DNA of 64,000 bases from Zygosaccharomyces rouxii (GCF_000026365.1 NC_012991.1:310001-374000); one strand, 5' to 3'. Shown: positions 1 through 10,336, counted from the first letter of the stretch. Program-made: numbers and translations. Notes: a model not told the origin generated them from the letters alone.

Positions 1-41
1 CTCTGCTAGTAATAATTGTCCAGTTTTTATCTTTTTTTCCC

Positions 42-3000
42 CTAAGAATTAGTCTTGAGATACCCTTCTATGTCATCAAGTTTAGTATCAATGTTCTCTA
101 TCGTCATACCGATTAAGCGTCTGTATTTGCTTATCTTGTTGTTTGAGTCTACCTTCGTCCTTGCGTCAGTAACCTTCTGAATGCGTAATCTTCTCTTGAA
201 TTGTAGTAGAGCGAGTTCCGCTGCCAATTTTAAGGAAGTATCATCAGCACCCTCCTTGGCTGGTGAAGAACCAGGATCTGCATCTACTTTCGATTCTTCT
301 TCTTGTACCAGAGTAGCTAGATTTAGAGCCTGTGATTTTTCCAGGCATTGTACAAACACCTGTCTACCATCGCGAACGTATTCCCTCAACTGATTTCTGC
401 TTCCTTCCATCTGTTCCACAGAACCAACACCTTCACCGTCATTAAATTGTACCAAAAGATCCTTTTCATGACGTGTAATATTGTTAACATTTTGCTTTAT
501 GCATTTAATACCTTCAGTTGCATTCTCAATTTCATTAGCCACTGAATTAACTTTAGTGTTAATGGAAATTTTGAGCGCGTTAGACATCTCACCCAATTTA
601 CCTGCGAGTTTAACCACATTATTAACTTCTTTTTCCTCTTGAACCATAGTTCCCGGTGAGGCAATAATAGGAGCTAGAGGTGATTGAATTGCATCTGCTA
701 ATGTAGTCTTTCTTAAGTTAGATGAAACTGTAGCCGCGCTAGCTTCATTCTTCTTCTTACGTGTAATTGGAGAACATTCTAATAATCTAGAAGGCGTTGT
801 TCTCAAATCTCTAACGGCAGAAGATGTGACGAATGAATTCATATTGGATAAATCATCCATCAATGTACTTAAGGAAGTCGAATCCGGTCCTGGTAAGAAA
901 TTTCTCACATCTGATTTCTTGTTACTTATTGAAGGTGTCAATTTAACTGGTTGTTCATTCTTTTCATTATCGTCATCATCGTCGGCATCGTCGGCATCAT
1001 CGGCATCATTATCATCGGCATCCTCTTCTTCCACACTAGGTAAGATCTCAGGTACTAATTTATGCTGTTGTTGAGTATTTGCTGCAGGTTGTCCTTCTTC
1101 AGGCAATACAGAGGTGGATGGATTTTGAGATCCTGGTCTTGGCGTAGCCGCTACCGAGTTGCCATTAGGTTGTTCAAGCGATTGCGAGAAACCTTGTGAA
1201 GTTGGTGCTGGTGCTGGTGCTGGAGCCGCAGACGGTAAAAATGTACCGGCATTGGGATTTGGGGCTGGCACTAAATTGAACTTCGCTAAAATGGATGCCG
1301 GTGTTTCATTATCACAATTAGTGATATCCATAGATGATCCCAAATAACATAATTTGTTACACAATTCCAGATTCAAATTTAATGCTGCCAAATGTAGGAC
1401 CGTGTTCCCCATGTTGTCTTGGAAATTTAGACACATTCTCAAAAGGGTATAATCCTCTTGACCCAAATTGTGTATAATGGTATCCAGGTAAAAATTTATT
1501 ACAACTGGGTCTTTGGATTTGTTAACGCTCAATTCTACCAAATAATGTAGGGGCAACCTCCCGTTGTTATCTGGCGTAATCAGACAGATCCTAAGAATGG
1601 AAACTATCTCTGAAAAAGTATCTGCCTTATAACAATTGTTATAAAAGGCAGATTTCGTGATACAGTTGAACCCTCTCAAATTACATTGTAATGCATTAGC
1701 ATTTAAAGCAATGAGCAACTTGATTAAAGGAACGTTAGCCATTGCTGTAGCCCAATGCAATGGTGTGTGGCCTTGATCATCAATTTCAAAATTAATGTCG
1801 AAATTAGATGGTGGATGGTACATTTGAGGCGGCAGTTGATAATCCTTATCTGAGCCATCCTCTGATGATAAAACCTGTAAAATCATCTCTTTATACTCTT
1901 CCACATTCAGCGTTGGTCCCAAATTATCTGTGTTATTCTCATTGCCATGAGCGGTTGCTGGTGCAGTTGGCAACCCAGCAAATGTATTTGGTGTAGAAGA
2001 CCTCGACGATAAGGGCGTTGGGTTTTCACCGGTAGAAAACATATCCATGGATGAACTGTGGTTAGCATTGCTACTAATATTCCCATTTTGATGCATCTTA
2101 AAGGGCATGGACGAATTCTTTTGTTGTTGACGAACGTTTTGCCACATCAATTGCTTTTGCATCATCTTGAAGTTCTGTTGAGCCTTATCCTGAGCCATAC
2201 TAGTTCTTTTAGCCGTTAGACTTGGTCTATTTTTCAATTTATGTTTCAAATGCTTACCCGCTGAACCATTAACTGTAGAGCCTGGAGTAGCACCCGGTAA
2301 AGATTGAGGTGGAGGTGGTACTGATGATTGTGGAGGTCCGCTTGCGAAACTACTGTCATCATCATGAGACATCATCTCAATTGAATCATCTTCACTTTTC
2401 CTCTTCCTTTTTGAAGCCTTCTTAGCGTTACCATTACCGTTAACCAATATACTAGGCACACGTTGCTGATGCTGTTGTGATGAAAAGACGCCCGAACTTG
2501 GTCCCTCTGGTATAAATGTTAAAAAATTCTGTGAGTGTGATTTATCCATATCTGTTGATGTGTCAAAACTAGATGTGTCATTGGTTGTATTCGTGAATTC
2601 TCTCATCTTGTGAGGATGAGTTAAACTCGTAGGTACTGGATAAAATTGTAATGGTTTTTGAGTGGCCGAATATCCAAGCGCCAATGGAGTTTCTTCTGTA
2701 TTTAAATGCGGAATCACATTTTCCTTTGTACTACTCATTTGATTCGCTTGACTTGTAGCGGATACTGTAGTTTCCGCATTTGTAGCCAATTGTGAAGCCA
2801 TATGAGATTGTTGCGGAGTTTGGAATACCAAATTTTGTAAAGGACTTGGATTTGCCCCCTGTAAAAGCATACTGTTTTTCTTTGATTTCCTTGCAGTAGA
2901 CCCTCCAATTGCATTTCTCTTCTTTGGTGTTTTATTATAACTTGAGGGCGAAGTAATACGACCGTCAGGCGAGGTTCTCTTTAAAACGCTATTCTTACTT

Positions 3001-3455
3001 CTTTTCATTGGCGGGTTATTAGGATTTAATTGAAACGCCAGTATCGTTGTCACCACAGGATCTCTAATATTATATTTCGTAACCATATACTTTGCATCTT
3101 CTAATGGAATCCACGTACCCTGGAACCTACCGTACCCACCTTGCACTTTCTCATGCCTCATATCATTTGATTCCTTCTCTAAAACTTTTGTCCTTTGAGT
3201 TTTGGAGAACTGTGCAATCTTGAAGACCTGCGTGATATTGACCCAATCGTCTTGAGTTCTTCTCATGACAATTCTTGATTCATATCCGCGTATATAACAT
3301 TCGTAAACGTCAGTGTCAGCATAGGTCGCGATTTCAATAACTGGTCTTCCCGCGGGTGTCAAATCACTACCGGTAGCATTTGCCGTTGACGTACTCTTTT
3401 CATCGTCGGCCTGATTCCCCTTGAAAGAATCCATCATTACAGCGCCGTAGGCCAT
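42..3455 (-). CDS. SWI4: Swi4, DNA-binding subunit of the SBF G1/S transcription factor
   Basis: The 1137-residue product starts with an APSES/KilA-N DNA-binding domain at about residues 38-145, with the family's conserved motifs (DDWVNITQVFKIAQFSK, GGYGRFQGTWIPL). Ankyrin repeats begin near residue 558 (DDQGHTPLHWATA) and continue to about 720 (NTVLHLAALNL). The C-terminus ends in a conserved segment typical of the Swi6-interaction region. In the known family, Swi4 pairs with Swi6 and binds CRCGAAA (SCB) sites to switch on G1 cyclins. Long linkers rich in Ser, Asn and Gln and an Asp-rich run (about residues 815-835, encoded by a GAT/GAC repeat near 960-1020) separate the domains. Mbp1 is the alternative, but the domain sequence and neighbours LSM4 and TMN3 match SWI4. 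Met7 or Met8 are alternative starts. Confidence 0.96.
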   Translation of the reverse strand: MAYGAVMMDSFKGNQADDEKSTSTANATGSDLTPAGRPVIEIATYADTDVYECYIRGYESRIVMRRTQDDWVNITQVFKIAQFSKTQRTKVLEKESNDMRHEKVQGGYGRFQGTWIPLEDAKYMVTKYNIRDPVVTTILAFQLNPNNPPMKRSKNSVLKRTSPDGRITSPSSYNKTPKKRNAIGGSTARKSKKNSMLLQGANPSPLQNLVFQTPQQSHMASQLATNAETTVSATSQANQMSSTKENVIPHLNTEETPLALGYSATQKPLQFYPVPTSLTHPHKMREFTNTTNDTSSFDTSTDMDKSHSQNFLTFIPEGPSSGVFSSQQHQQRVPSILVNGNGNAKKASKRKRKSEDDSIEMMSHDDDSSFASGPPQSSVPPPPQSLPGATPGSTVNGSAGKHLKHKLKNRPSLTAKRTSMAQDKAQQNFKMMQKQLMWQNVRQQQKNSSMPFKMHQNGNISSNANHSSSMDMFSTGENPTPLSSRSSTPNTFAGLPTAPATAHGNENNTDNLGPTLNVEEYKEMILQVLSSEDGSDKDYQLPPQMYHPPSNFDINFEIDDQGHTPLHWATAMANVPLIKLLIALNANALQCNLRGFNCITKSAFYNNCYKADTFSEIVSILRICLITPDNNGRLPLHYLVELSVNKSKDPVVINFYLDTIIHNLGQEDYTLLRMCLNFQDNMGNTVLHLAALNLNLELCNKLCYLGSSMDITNCDNETPASILAKFNLVPAPNPNAGTFLPSAAPAPAPAPTSQGFSQSLEQPNGNSVAATPRPGSQNPSTSVLPEEGQPAANTQQQHKLVPEILPSVEEEDADDNDADDADDADDDDDNEKNEQPVKLTPSISNKKSDVRNFLPGPDSTSLSTLMDDLSNMNSFVTSSAVRDLRTTPSRLLECSPITRKKKNEASAATVSSNLRKTTLADAIQSPLAPIIASPGTMVQEEKEVNNVVKLAGKLGEMSNALKISINTKVNSVANEIENATEGIKCIKQNVNNITRHEKDLLVQFNDGEGVGSVEQMEGSRNQLREYVRDGRQVFVQCLEKSQALNLATLVQEEESKVDADPGSSPAKEGADDTSLKLAAELALLQFKRRLRIQKVTDARTKVDSNNKISKYRRLIGMTIENIDTKLDDIEGYLKTNS

Positions 3456-3899
3456 ACTATATGGAACAAAGGATCAATAGTAAAACGTTAATACCAAAAA
3501 ATACCAAATCGAAACCAGATCAATTCCTCGACAACTACCCACAATACCCAAAAATGGAGGAACAAATACAGCGGAAGAGAAAAACTTGCAAATCGATACT
3601 ACTGATCGTATCTCGTAATATAACAATATTTTATTTCTTTTTCTTTTAGAGTATACCAGTATACCAGTACCAGCAGCAAATATTGTAGCAGTCGTAGCAG
3701 CAGTAGTATCCCAATATCTCCTGTTGTTGTGTATAGCTGACCGTTAGAGATCCTTAGATATTCTAAAATCTATTGGAGTTGTATTGAACCTTTTACTTCT
3801 CTTAATTTGGTGTGCGTCTCTCATGAAGAACTCTATAGATTTTACCTTAAGGAGTTAATAAAGAAAGGAAGAAAAAAAAAGGAAAAAAAAAGAAGTATT

Positions 3900-3971
3900 A
3901 CGCGACGCGTGAGTCACATGTAAGATGGTTGGGGTATGTATCGCGAATAACGGCTGTTTATAGTTACGCGT
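3900..3971. promoter_or_regulatory. MCB (ACGCGT) elements upstream of SWI4
   Basis: ACGCGT occurs at 3905-3910 and 3966-3971, and a related ACGCGA overlaps at 3900-3905. ACGCGT is the MBF (Mbp1/Swi6) site. SWI4 in S. cerevisiae is itself cell-cycle regulated through MCB and ECB elements, so conservation is plausible. The sites lie about 450-515 bp from the SWI4 start but also upstream of LSM4, so assignment to SWI4 is inference. Confidence 0.6.
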
Positions 3972-3987
3972 AAACCTCGGCGGCTAT

Positions 3988-4006
3988 AACCCTAACGAAC
4001 CCTAAC
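3988..4006. promoter_or_regulatory. Tandem AACCCTAAC motifs (Tbf1-type)
   Basis: Two copies of AACCCTAAC (3988-3996 and 3998-4006) lie one helical turn apart. They match the TTAGGG-like site of the general regulatory factor Tbf1. A Rap1-like ACACCCATGAC follows directly. A third AACCCTAAC occurs in the RPL23 promoter. Binding is inferred from the motif only. Confidence 0.5.
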
Positions 4007-4248
4007 ACCCATGACCACTGAAGCACATGATCAATATCTTAGATCGCTACTGACGAAATGCTTTTTTTTTTCCTTCCTTCCTTCCTTCCTTCCCTACCAT
4101 AGAATATCAGATAACATGAAGTAAAGATTTAGTTAACACCCGGGTACTATTATATATTGGCCGCTGTCGATGTGAAAGGATATAATAGATATCTCTCCCC
4201 TATCATTACCTTCCTTTCAAATTAATAAAATCAACAACAATAATAACA

Positions 4249-4770
4249 ATGTTACCGCTTTATCTTCTAACTAATGCAAAGGGTCAACAGATGAGTATAG
4301 AATTGAAAAATGGTGAAATCGTCGAGGGTGAATTGATTAATGTCGATAACTGGATGAATGTTACTTTATCGAATGCCTCACAATTTGATAATATCGGTAC
4401 TACTGTAAGTGTTGGCCCATCCAAAGAAGTTGTAAAAGCAAAAGAGGTGTACATTAGAGGTACCTATATCAAATATATCAGATTACAAGATGAAATAATT
4501 GACCAGGTAAAGCAACAGATCAACAACAATAGTAATTCGAATAATAACTATGGTAGTGGAAGCTATAGAGGTAGAAGAAGCGGATTTAACTCTCCAGGCG
4601 GTGGTAGCGCGAACTATAACAGAAGAAATAATCCAAATGCTGGTGGTAGAAGAAATTTCAACAATAATTCAAATGGACAACGTCGACCATTTAATAATCA
4701 AACAAGACCAAGTACAAATGGTATGGGAGGTTATGTGCAACAGCATCAACAAAGAGATGTGGAATTTTGA
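4249..4770 (+). CDS. LSM4: Lsm4, U6 snRNA/mRNA-decay Lsm ring subunit
   Basis: The 173-residue protein has the Sm1 and Sm2 motifs in residues 1-80: LPLYLLTNAKGQQMSIELKNG, then GELINVDNWMNVTLSNA, then YIRGTYIKYIRL. An Asn/Gly/Arg-rich tail with RRGF, GGR and QQHQQ stretches fills the rest. Lsm4 belongs to the Lsm1-7 ring (cytoplasmic decapping, P-bodies) and the Lsm2-8 ring (U6 snRNA 3' end in the nucleus). The Asn-rich tail is known in S. cerevisiae to promote P-body assembly. Length is close to the 187 residues of S. cerevisiae. A TATA-rich leader precedes the ATG and a 17-A tract follows the stop at about 4788-4804. Confidence 0.97.
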   Translation: MLPLYLLTNAKGQQMSIELKNGEIVEGELINVDNWMNVTLSNASQFDNIGTTVSVGPSKEVVKAKEVYIRGTYIKYIRLQDEIIDQVKQQINNNSNSNNNYGSGSYRGRRSGFNSPGGGSANYNRRNNPNAGGRRNFNNNSNGQRRPFNNQTRPSTNGMGGYVQQHQQRDVEF

Positions 4771-4901
4771 GAGATAAGAAACAAATCAAAAAAAAAAAAA
4801 AAAATAAGAATTAAGCGTATATGTGTCTATGTATATGTTAATTATAAATAATAAATTAAAATAATTGTAAATCTAGATGTAAAATTAAAATGCAAGTAAA
4901 T

Positions 4902-6905
4902 TCAATTCCTGGTGTATCTCGTGCGATGTATTTTTTTGACGAACCATGAACTTGTCAAATATCCTAAGGAACCTGTTGCCAGTCCACAAAGAACATTGAA
5001 AATAAAACTGTAGCAGACTGAGATGAACACAGCCGAATCACCTGTCATATGAATAATGAAGAAAATATAATACAATGAGTATATTTCCATGTACCATGAG
5101 CAACCTGTACTAATGACAAAACACCTCCACCTCCAATTTTGATCGTTAATAAATTTATGATTTAATTTCATCAGTACCAAGCAGCCTAATAATGAAATTT
5201 CACAAACGACAATGCAAAGCAATAAAACGTTAGCGAAAAGGAAACTGTAAAGGTAGTAAAGGGTCGTTTTCTCTAACCAAACTGATTTGTAAAGATATTC
5301 CAGCTCCACATAAATAATCACAAAGGGGAGGAACCCACTAATTAGCCCCGCCAAGAAAACTACCAATTTACCGGATATAGCTCTTGATCGTCTAAGTACC
5401 TTTCGATCGGAAGCTGTTGTTGCCGGTGGTGCATCATGACGCACTGAACGATGCATTTGCGCAGCTACAGCACCGCCCAAGAGACTAACCACGATGCAAA
5501 CGACAAAATACCATGAGACAAAGACCACCATTGTACCGAAGGGCAGCGCCTTAGTAGAATCCCAAATCCAAATGATACAATTTAGTGAAAGTGTCAGTAC
5601 CATAATTGAACCTGGTAGCGCAGAGCCACATAGAACTGCAAATACTGGATTGTAGAAAGTATACGCGCTGATGTTTTGATCCATTTTCAGCCACGTACCG
5701 ACAAATGATGCCATGAATGCACCTGCTACGAAACATAGCGCGGCTATAGTCAACACTGAATTCTTGATATTATGCAACCTTGTCAATGATAACGAGATCG
5801 CTAGAGGTCCAAGGATCATAAACATGACTTGAATCCCCATGGAAACACAAACAATCAAACGGTTCAATTGGAAACCTTGTCTAGCTCTCAACCAATTATT
5901 TGCTACATTGAAAATATCACTCGAATCTTCATTTTCCTTTGATTCCAATTGTTCATTTGGATTTCTAAATATCATTATCAGATTGACAATGACGATAAAT
6001 GTAACGAATAGAACGATACCAACTGAATTTGCCAAAGCCATCCAGTGGAATGTGGAGGACGAAGAATCTGCCAATTGCGCACGATTGATGTATAGAGACC
6101 AACGATCGGACCAATCAATTTCCGCATCCTCCCTCCAATAAACGGAATAGGTTACTGGGATATAAACGATTTCCTCCAATGGGGGGTCAGTTATCTCAAA
6201 GGGTTTAAAATCTTTAGAAGCTCCAGGACAGTGGTAATCAGATACAGATTTAGGATACGCTTCAAATCCAACAATGGTTACCTTATCGGAATCAACCAAG
6301 TTATACCTAATAACAAGCATTACATGGTTGTTGAAAAAGACTCTACTGCTCCGAGGATCTACGGAACCCAGTGGGAAGCCGGGCGCATAGTACTTTAGGT
6401 TATCGGTAGTGGAAATGTAAGTGGTTGCCGCAGGTAAATCGTCATCAATCATCCATTGTACCATGTATCCACTTTTAATCAAATCCTTAGCCGTTTGTAA
6501 ACCTTCTCGTGTAGTTTTCCTTGCACATAGAATCTCACAAGGATTATCCTGGCCAACAACCAGCTTATAATCACTCTCCCATTTTCTATCTCCTTTAATG
6601 ATTTCATTCAGCGAAAGATGCAACGGCTTCTTTTCCGGTGTTGGCGGACACGTAAACGGCAAGTCGTAGTAACCGAATGGTATGTCTGTTATTTCAGATT
6701 CAACTGTGTTAACCACCAACTCTAATGGATCACCAATGGAGTAAACATTTGGTTTTAGCCACCAATCGGAATTATAGCCTTCAATGCTAATGTATCCACC
6801 CGCTATCAACCTCAATAAAATCACCAGCAGTATAACAACTGTAACAAAGCATCCGAGAGGCCTAGCCCTAATAAGCATACTTGATATAATCCCTCTATCC
6901 ACCAA
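4902..6905 (-). CDS. TMN3: Tmn3/Emp70-family nonaspanin
   Basis: The 667-residue transmembrane-9 (EMP70) protein has an N-terminal hydrophobic signal/anchor at about residues 17-37. A lumenal domain of roughly 250 residues follows, then a block of hydrophobic segments from about residue 288 to the C-terminus. Family signatures include NVYSIGDPLELVVN near the N-terminus and PNEQLESKENEDSSD in the loop after the first core helix. Nonaspanins act in Golgi/endosome sorting, adhesion and copper handling in yeast. The position between LSM4 and BOI matches S. cerevisiae YER113C (TMN3, 706 residues) rather than EMP70 or TMN2. The convergent LSM4 stop lies only 131 bp away. Confidence 0.93.
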   Translation of the reverse strand: MVDRGIISSMLIRARPLGCFVTVVILLVILLRLIAGGYISIEGYNSDWWLKPNVYSIGDPLELVVNTVESEITDIPFGYYDLPFTCPPTPEKKPLHLSLNEIIKGDRKWESDYKLVVGQDNPCEILCARKTTREGLQTAKDLIKSGYMVQWMIDDDLPAATTYISTTDNLKYYAPGFPLGSVDPRSSRVFFNNHVMLVIRYNLVDSDKVTIVGFEAYPKSVSDYHCPGASKDFKPFEITDPPLEEIVYIPVTYSVYWREDAEIDWSDRWSLYINRAQLADSSSSTFHWMALANSVGIVLFVTFIVIVNLIMIFRNPNEQLESKENEDSSDIFNVANNWLRARQGFQLNRLIVCVSMGIQVMFMILGPLAISLSLTRLHNIKNSVLTIAALCFVAGAFMASFVGTWLKMDQNISAYTFYNPVFAVLCGSALPGSIMVLTLSLNCIIWIWDSTKALPFGTMVVFVSWYFVVCIVVSLLGGAVAAQMHRSVRHDAPPATTASDRKVLRRSRAISGKLVVFLAGLISGFLPFVIIYVELEYLYKSVWLEKTTLYYLYSFLFANVLLLCIVVCEISLLGCLVLMKLNHKFINDQNWRWRCFVISTGCSWYMEIYSLYYIFFIIHMTGDSAVFISVCYSFIFNVLCGLATGSLGYLTSSWFVKKIHRTRYTRN

Positions 6906-7384
6906 TAGGTCTTATCTTTTGATACCAAGTGTAATGGTTTCCTTAAACTTTTTTTTTTTTTTACACGTATAGTTTAAAAATGGCGATAAACTCTTCGAAT
7001 CGAGTAACGTCAATCAAAGAATCGATCAAATATGCAAAGAATATTCTACCAAAAAGTTGGATATACGAATCGTGCCAAGCAGCCAATTCTCTTATGTACA
7101 GTTATATTGTAATTCTTATCTTCTGATGTATCTGTTGCTTGTGGAGTATTTTCGGGATCGTAATAGTGCATTTCAAGGACCCTGAGGAGTCATGCTGTGG
7201 GATGACGGGTTCAATAATAGAAGTAAGTAAAAGAGTAGGATGCGAAAGGGATAAGATAGCATGTCGATTACGTACCGCGAGAGTATAGAACATTACTTAT
7301 ATGCAATTATGGATAGCTACTTGTACTGGCAATACACGAGGCAGCTGTTTATATTAATAACATAAAGGAAAGCAAAAAAAAGAT

Positions 7385-7456
7385 CTCCGCGACGGGGAAT
7401 TGAACCCCGATCTGGCACGCGACAAGCGCCCATTCTGACCATTAAACTATCACGGA
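7385..7456 (-). tRNA. tRNA-Asp (GTC)
   Basis: The 72-nt gene folds into a cloverleaf with acceptor arms TCCGTGA/TCGCGGA, anticodon GTC at 7421-7423 and T-arm CGGGGTTCAATTCCCCG. It looks identical to the S. cerevisiae tRNA-Asp. Downstream on its strand is a T8 Pol III terminator (A tract at 7374-7381 on the + strand). Its 5' flank lacks an exact TCAACAA initiator motif, reading ATCATCAAGTTACTAA instead. Confidence 0.97.
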
Positions 7457-7948
7457 TTAGTAACTTGATGATTAGTTCTAATATAAGTACACCTAAGTAA
7501 GGAGAATAAAAATGTGGCGATCGGATGATCTCTGGACAAATTTGGCCCATTTTCGACGGGATGCTTTAATACCTAACATATCCCAAACATAACTCGCAAG
7601 TTCTACGATTACTATGCGCCAGTGACAAGATGGCGATATCAAAGGTCATATCACCCGTTGTGTTGTTCGGTGTGTTAGAATTAGTCAAAAGTAGATCTCT
7701 TGAGAGGTAATCAAACTTGTGTATATGCTACCTTCGTTCTGAATACGCAGCGTAAATTATCTTTCATGTTACCTCCCTCGGGAAGCGAACCCGCGAATAT
7801 ACATATTTGTAGGAAGTAATACATAGTTCCCAAATTACAGGATAAGAACTACTTCTACATGCTTATGAAGACATTCCAGACTCCTAGCACTATACTTACT
7901 CGCTAATTCAACCGCCATAATCGCTACTATCTCTCATGCTTTTGGTAC

Positions 7949-7969
7949 CACGTGACTATCTCCGGGTAA
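7949..7969. promoter_or_regulatory. CACGTG and Reb1-type CGGGTAA pair upstream of CDC27
   Basis: CACGTG (7949-7954; Cbf1/Pho4-type E-box) and CGGGTAA (7963-7969; complement TTACCCG, the Reb1 site) lie about 175-195 bp before the first CDC27 ATG. Spacing and position suit a nucleosome-depleted promoter. Factor identity is inferred from motif only. Confidence 0.45.
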
Positions 7970-8143
7970 ACAGATCTCAATAATGATTGCCGTTTTAACA
8001 GTCACCATCTCATCAATTTGTGTAAAGACCTAGTCACCAGACAACATTTGTACGAGTGAACCGCTATATTGGTGTAGATCTTTGGGTTCCACTTCAGTTT
8101 TAACTGCTTTGGGCATCTTCATCACTGCTAGTATTTATTCCCT

Positions 8144-10336
8144 TTGATTTACATGTTTTTTGGCGCTGCAGGATCAGCTTCTAGTACAAATACAAACACA
8201 AATATGGCATCTCATCAAGAAGATTTCAGTACAGATGTTAATTTTTTGGGTACTATCATCAAATTACAAGAATGTATACAGCAAGCAATTACTCAGTTGA
8301 ATCACGACACTGCTGTCTTCCTATCAGAACTATTATACTCAGAATGCGCACCTCTGGACAAAACTCATAGCTATAGATTGGAATCCGTCTACTTATATTC
8401 TTTATCGCTTTTTCTAAATGCAGAATACCATACTGCATTGGATGTGGCCCAAGAATTCAAAAATTCGAGTCATGCTGGGATTGGTTACATTTTTGCCCGC
8501 TGTTGTCTACAATTATCATCCGGTTTGCATGATGCAGTAGTTGCACTTTTGAATCTGTTGAAAAAAAAAACTGTCCCACCTAGTAGCGCTATGAATGCAT
8601 TGATTTTCCTACCTACAATGGCAACAATTCATTGCTTGCTCGGTAAACTGTATCGCAAACTAGATAAGACCCAGGAAAGTGCTCTTCATTTCTCTGAAGC
8701 TCTTAATGCAGATCCTTACATGTGGGAGGCCTACGTGGAACTGTGCAATATGAAGGCAACAATAGATTTAAAGAAATTGTACAGTGTAATGAGCAGACAA
8801 AATCATTTTTCTACATCGTCAGCTCGTTACAGAGCAAGAAATGGCGTCTTTAAATCTACTCCGTATAAAGTACCGAATTCCTCATCATCGTCATCATCTT
8901 CATCGTCGTCATCATCAGTGGCATTCCCACAGCAACATCACCATCAACAACATCAGAACCAGCAGCAGCAACAACAGCACTCACAAGCTTCAATGCATCC
9001 TCAGAATACTCCCTTAGCGCCTCCTCATACTACCACTGCAAAGGGGCAACCGACCAATTCACTACTGAACAAGGCAAACGTAGTGGTTTCTACACTAGGA
9101 TTTTCACCGTTCACCACTAAACAGCCTACTGCTAGTTCAGTAGGTAAAGTGAACAATAGAGGCAAAGTACTTTCAACTCCACCTTCCAAACTTTTATCTA
9201 CAACAAACTTTAAAACACCAAGAAATAACACTAATAACAATCCGACCAACAGTGCCTCCAAGAGAAAAGAACAAATTTCTTTCTCAGGTATCAAACCCGA
9301 AAGTTCTAACGGTATTCTTACGACTAATCTGCCGTCATTCTCATCGTTATCGTCACTACATGAACTTATGTACAATTTCGCCCGTGTCTTAAAGGCGTCG
9401 TCACAATATGATTCCTACAGAGCGTTAAGGTTAATGGAAACCCAAATTCCAGATCACATTAAAAATGTCATGCCCTGGTGTCAAGCTCGATTAGGTAAAT
9501 TACACTTCGAAATTGTCAATTATGAAATGTCATTAAAGCATTTCAAACAATTAAGGCAAATGCAACCTACCAGATCAGAGGATATTGAAGTTTTCTCCAC
9601 ATTACTGTGGCATATTCATGATAAAATAAACTTATCACATTTGTCGAATGAATTGCTTGAAACTCAACCGGATAAACCACAAACTTGGTGTAGTTTGGGT
9701 AATCTTTACTCATTACAAAGAGATCACGATGAAGCAATTAGGTATTTTGAAAAGGCTACAGAAGTGGACCCACATTTCGCATATGGGTACACTTTACAGG
9801 GTCATGAACATTCTTCCAATGACTCTATTGATATGGCCAAGACATGTTATCGAAAGGCTATAGCGTCAGATCCTCAACATTATAATGCATATTACGGGCT
9901 GGGAATGTGTTGTATGAAGTTGGGACAATACGAAGAAGCTCTTCTCTATTTCGAAAAGGCAAGGAGTATCAATCCTGTAAATGTCATCCTAATATGCTGT
10001 TGTGGTGTAGCTTTAGAAAAAATGTCATACCAAGAGAAGGCGTTACAATATTACGAATTAGCATCTGAATTACAACCATCTTCATCGCTGGCCAAGTTCA
10101 AGAAGGCTCATCTGTTGTATGTGATGGCAAGGTATAGTGTAGCATTGGAGAATTTCGAAGAATTAGCCGAACTGGCACCTGACGAGGCAACGGTTCATTT
10201 CCTCTTGGGACAATTGTATCAAATTATGGGACGAAAGAAAGATGCAGTCAAAGAGTTTACAATTGCAATGAATTTAGATCCTAAGGGCAATCAATTAATT
10301 ATTGATGCCCTAGAAAAATGTCACTTGCAAGAATGA
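8144..10336 (+). CDS. CDC27: Cdc27/Apc3, TPR subunit of the anaphase-promoting complex
   Basis: The 730-residue protein has an N-terminal TPR half (residues about 30-215), a low-complexity linker and a C-terminal TPR superhelix (about 440-720, with TPRs such as TWCSLGNLYSLQRDHDEAIRYFEKA). The linker has a Ser run near 245-257 and a His/Gln tract near 265-282. Apc3 subunits bind the activators Cdc20/Cdh1 and Doc1 through C-terminal Ile-Arg tails in the APC/C ubiquitin ligase. S. cerevisiae Cdc27 has 758 residues and lies beside BOI1 in the same relation. In-frame ATGs at 8153 and 8204 (MASHQED) are alternative starts; the 20 residues before MASHQED look poorly structured. Confidence 0.95.
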   Translation: MIYMFFGAAGSASSTNTNTNMASHQEDFSTDVNFLGTIIKLQECIQQAITQLNHDTAVFLSELLYSECAPLDKTHSYRLESVYLYSLSLFLNAEYHTALDVAQEFKNSSHAGIGYIFARCCLQLSSGLHDAVVALLNLLKKKTVPPSSAMNALIFLPTMATIHCLLGKLYRKLDKTQESALHFSEALNADPYMWEAYVELCNMKATIDLKKLYSVMSRQNHFSTSSARYRARNGVFKSTPYKVPNSSSSSSSSSSSSSVAFPQQHHHQQHQNQQQQQQHSQASMHPQNTPLAPPHTTTAKGQPTNSLLNKANVVVSTLGFSPFTTKQPTASSVGKVNNRGKVLSTPPSKLLSTTNFKTPRNNTNNNPTNSASKRKEQISFSGIKPESSNGILTTNLPSFSSLSSLHELMYNFARVLKASSQYDSYRALRLMETQIPDHIKNVMPWCQARLGKLHFEIVNYEMSLKHFKQLRQMQPTRSEDIEVFSTLLWHIHDKINLSHLSNELLETQPDKPQTWCSLGNLYSLQRDHDEAIRYFEKATEVDPHFAYGYTLQGHEHSSNDSIDMAKTCYRKAIASDPQHYNAYYGLGMCCMKLGQYEEALLYFEKARSINPVNVILICCCGVALEKMSYQEKALQYYELASELQPSSSLAKFKKAHLLYVMARYSVALENFEELAELAPDEATVHFLLGQLYQIMGRKKDAVKEFTIAMNLDPKGNQLIIDALEKCHLQE

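Larger units (their letters stand above)
3456..4248. other. Divergent SWI4/LSM4 intergenic region
   Basis: This 793-bp region holds both promoters. It contains MCB-type ACGCGT elements, two tandem AACCCTAAC motifs, and a TTCC tetranucleotide tract at about 4070-4094. An AT-rich stretch with a TATATAT element lies near 4150, just before LSM4. I see no convincing gene in it. Confidence 0.6.
6906..8143. other. TMN3-CDC27 intergenic region with tRNA-Asp
   Basis: The region contains the tRNA-Asp gene and the two divergent promoters. A 13-T tract lies near 6949-6961, just upstream of TMN3. Close to CDC27 there is a CACGTG (7949-7954) followed 8 bp later by CGGGTAA (7963-7969), a Reb1-type site. 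ORFs here are under 80 codons and one overlaps the tRNA, so I call no protein gene. Confidence 0.6.
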
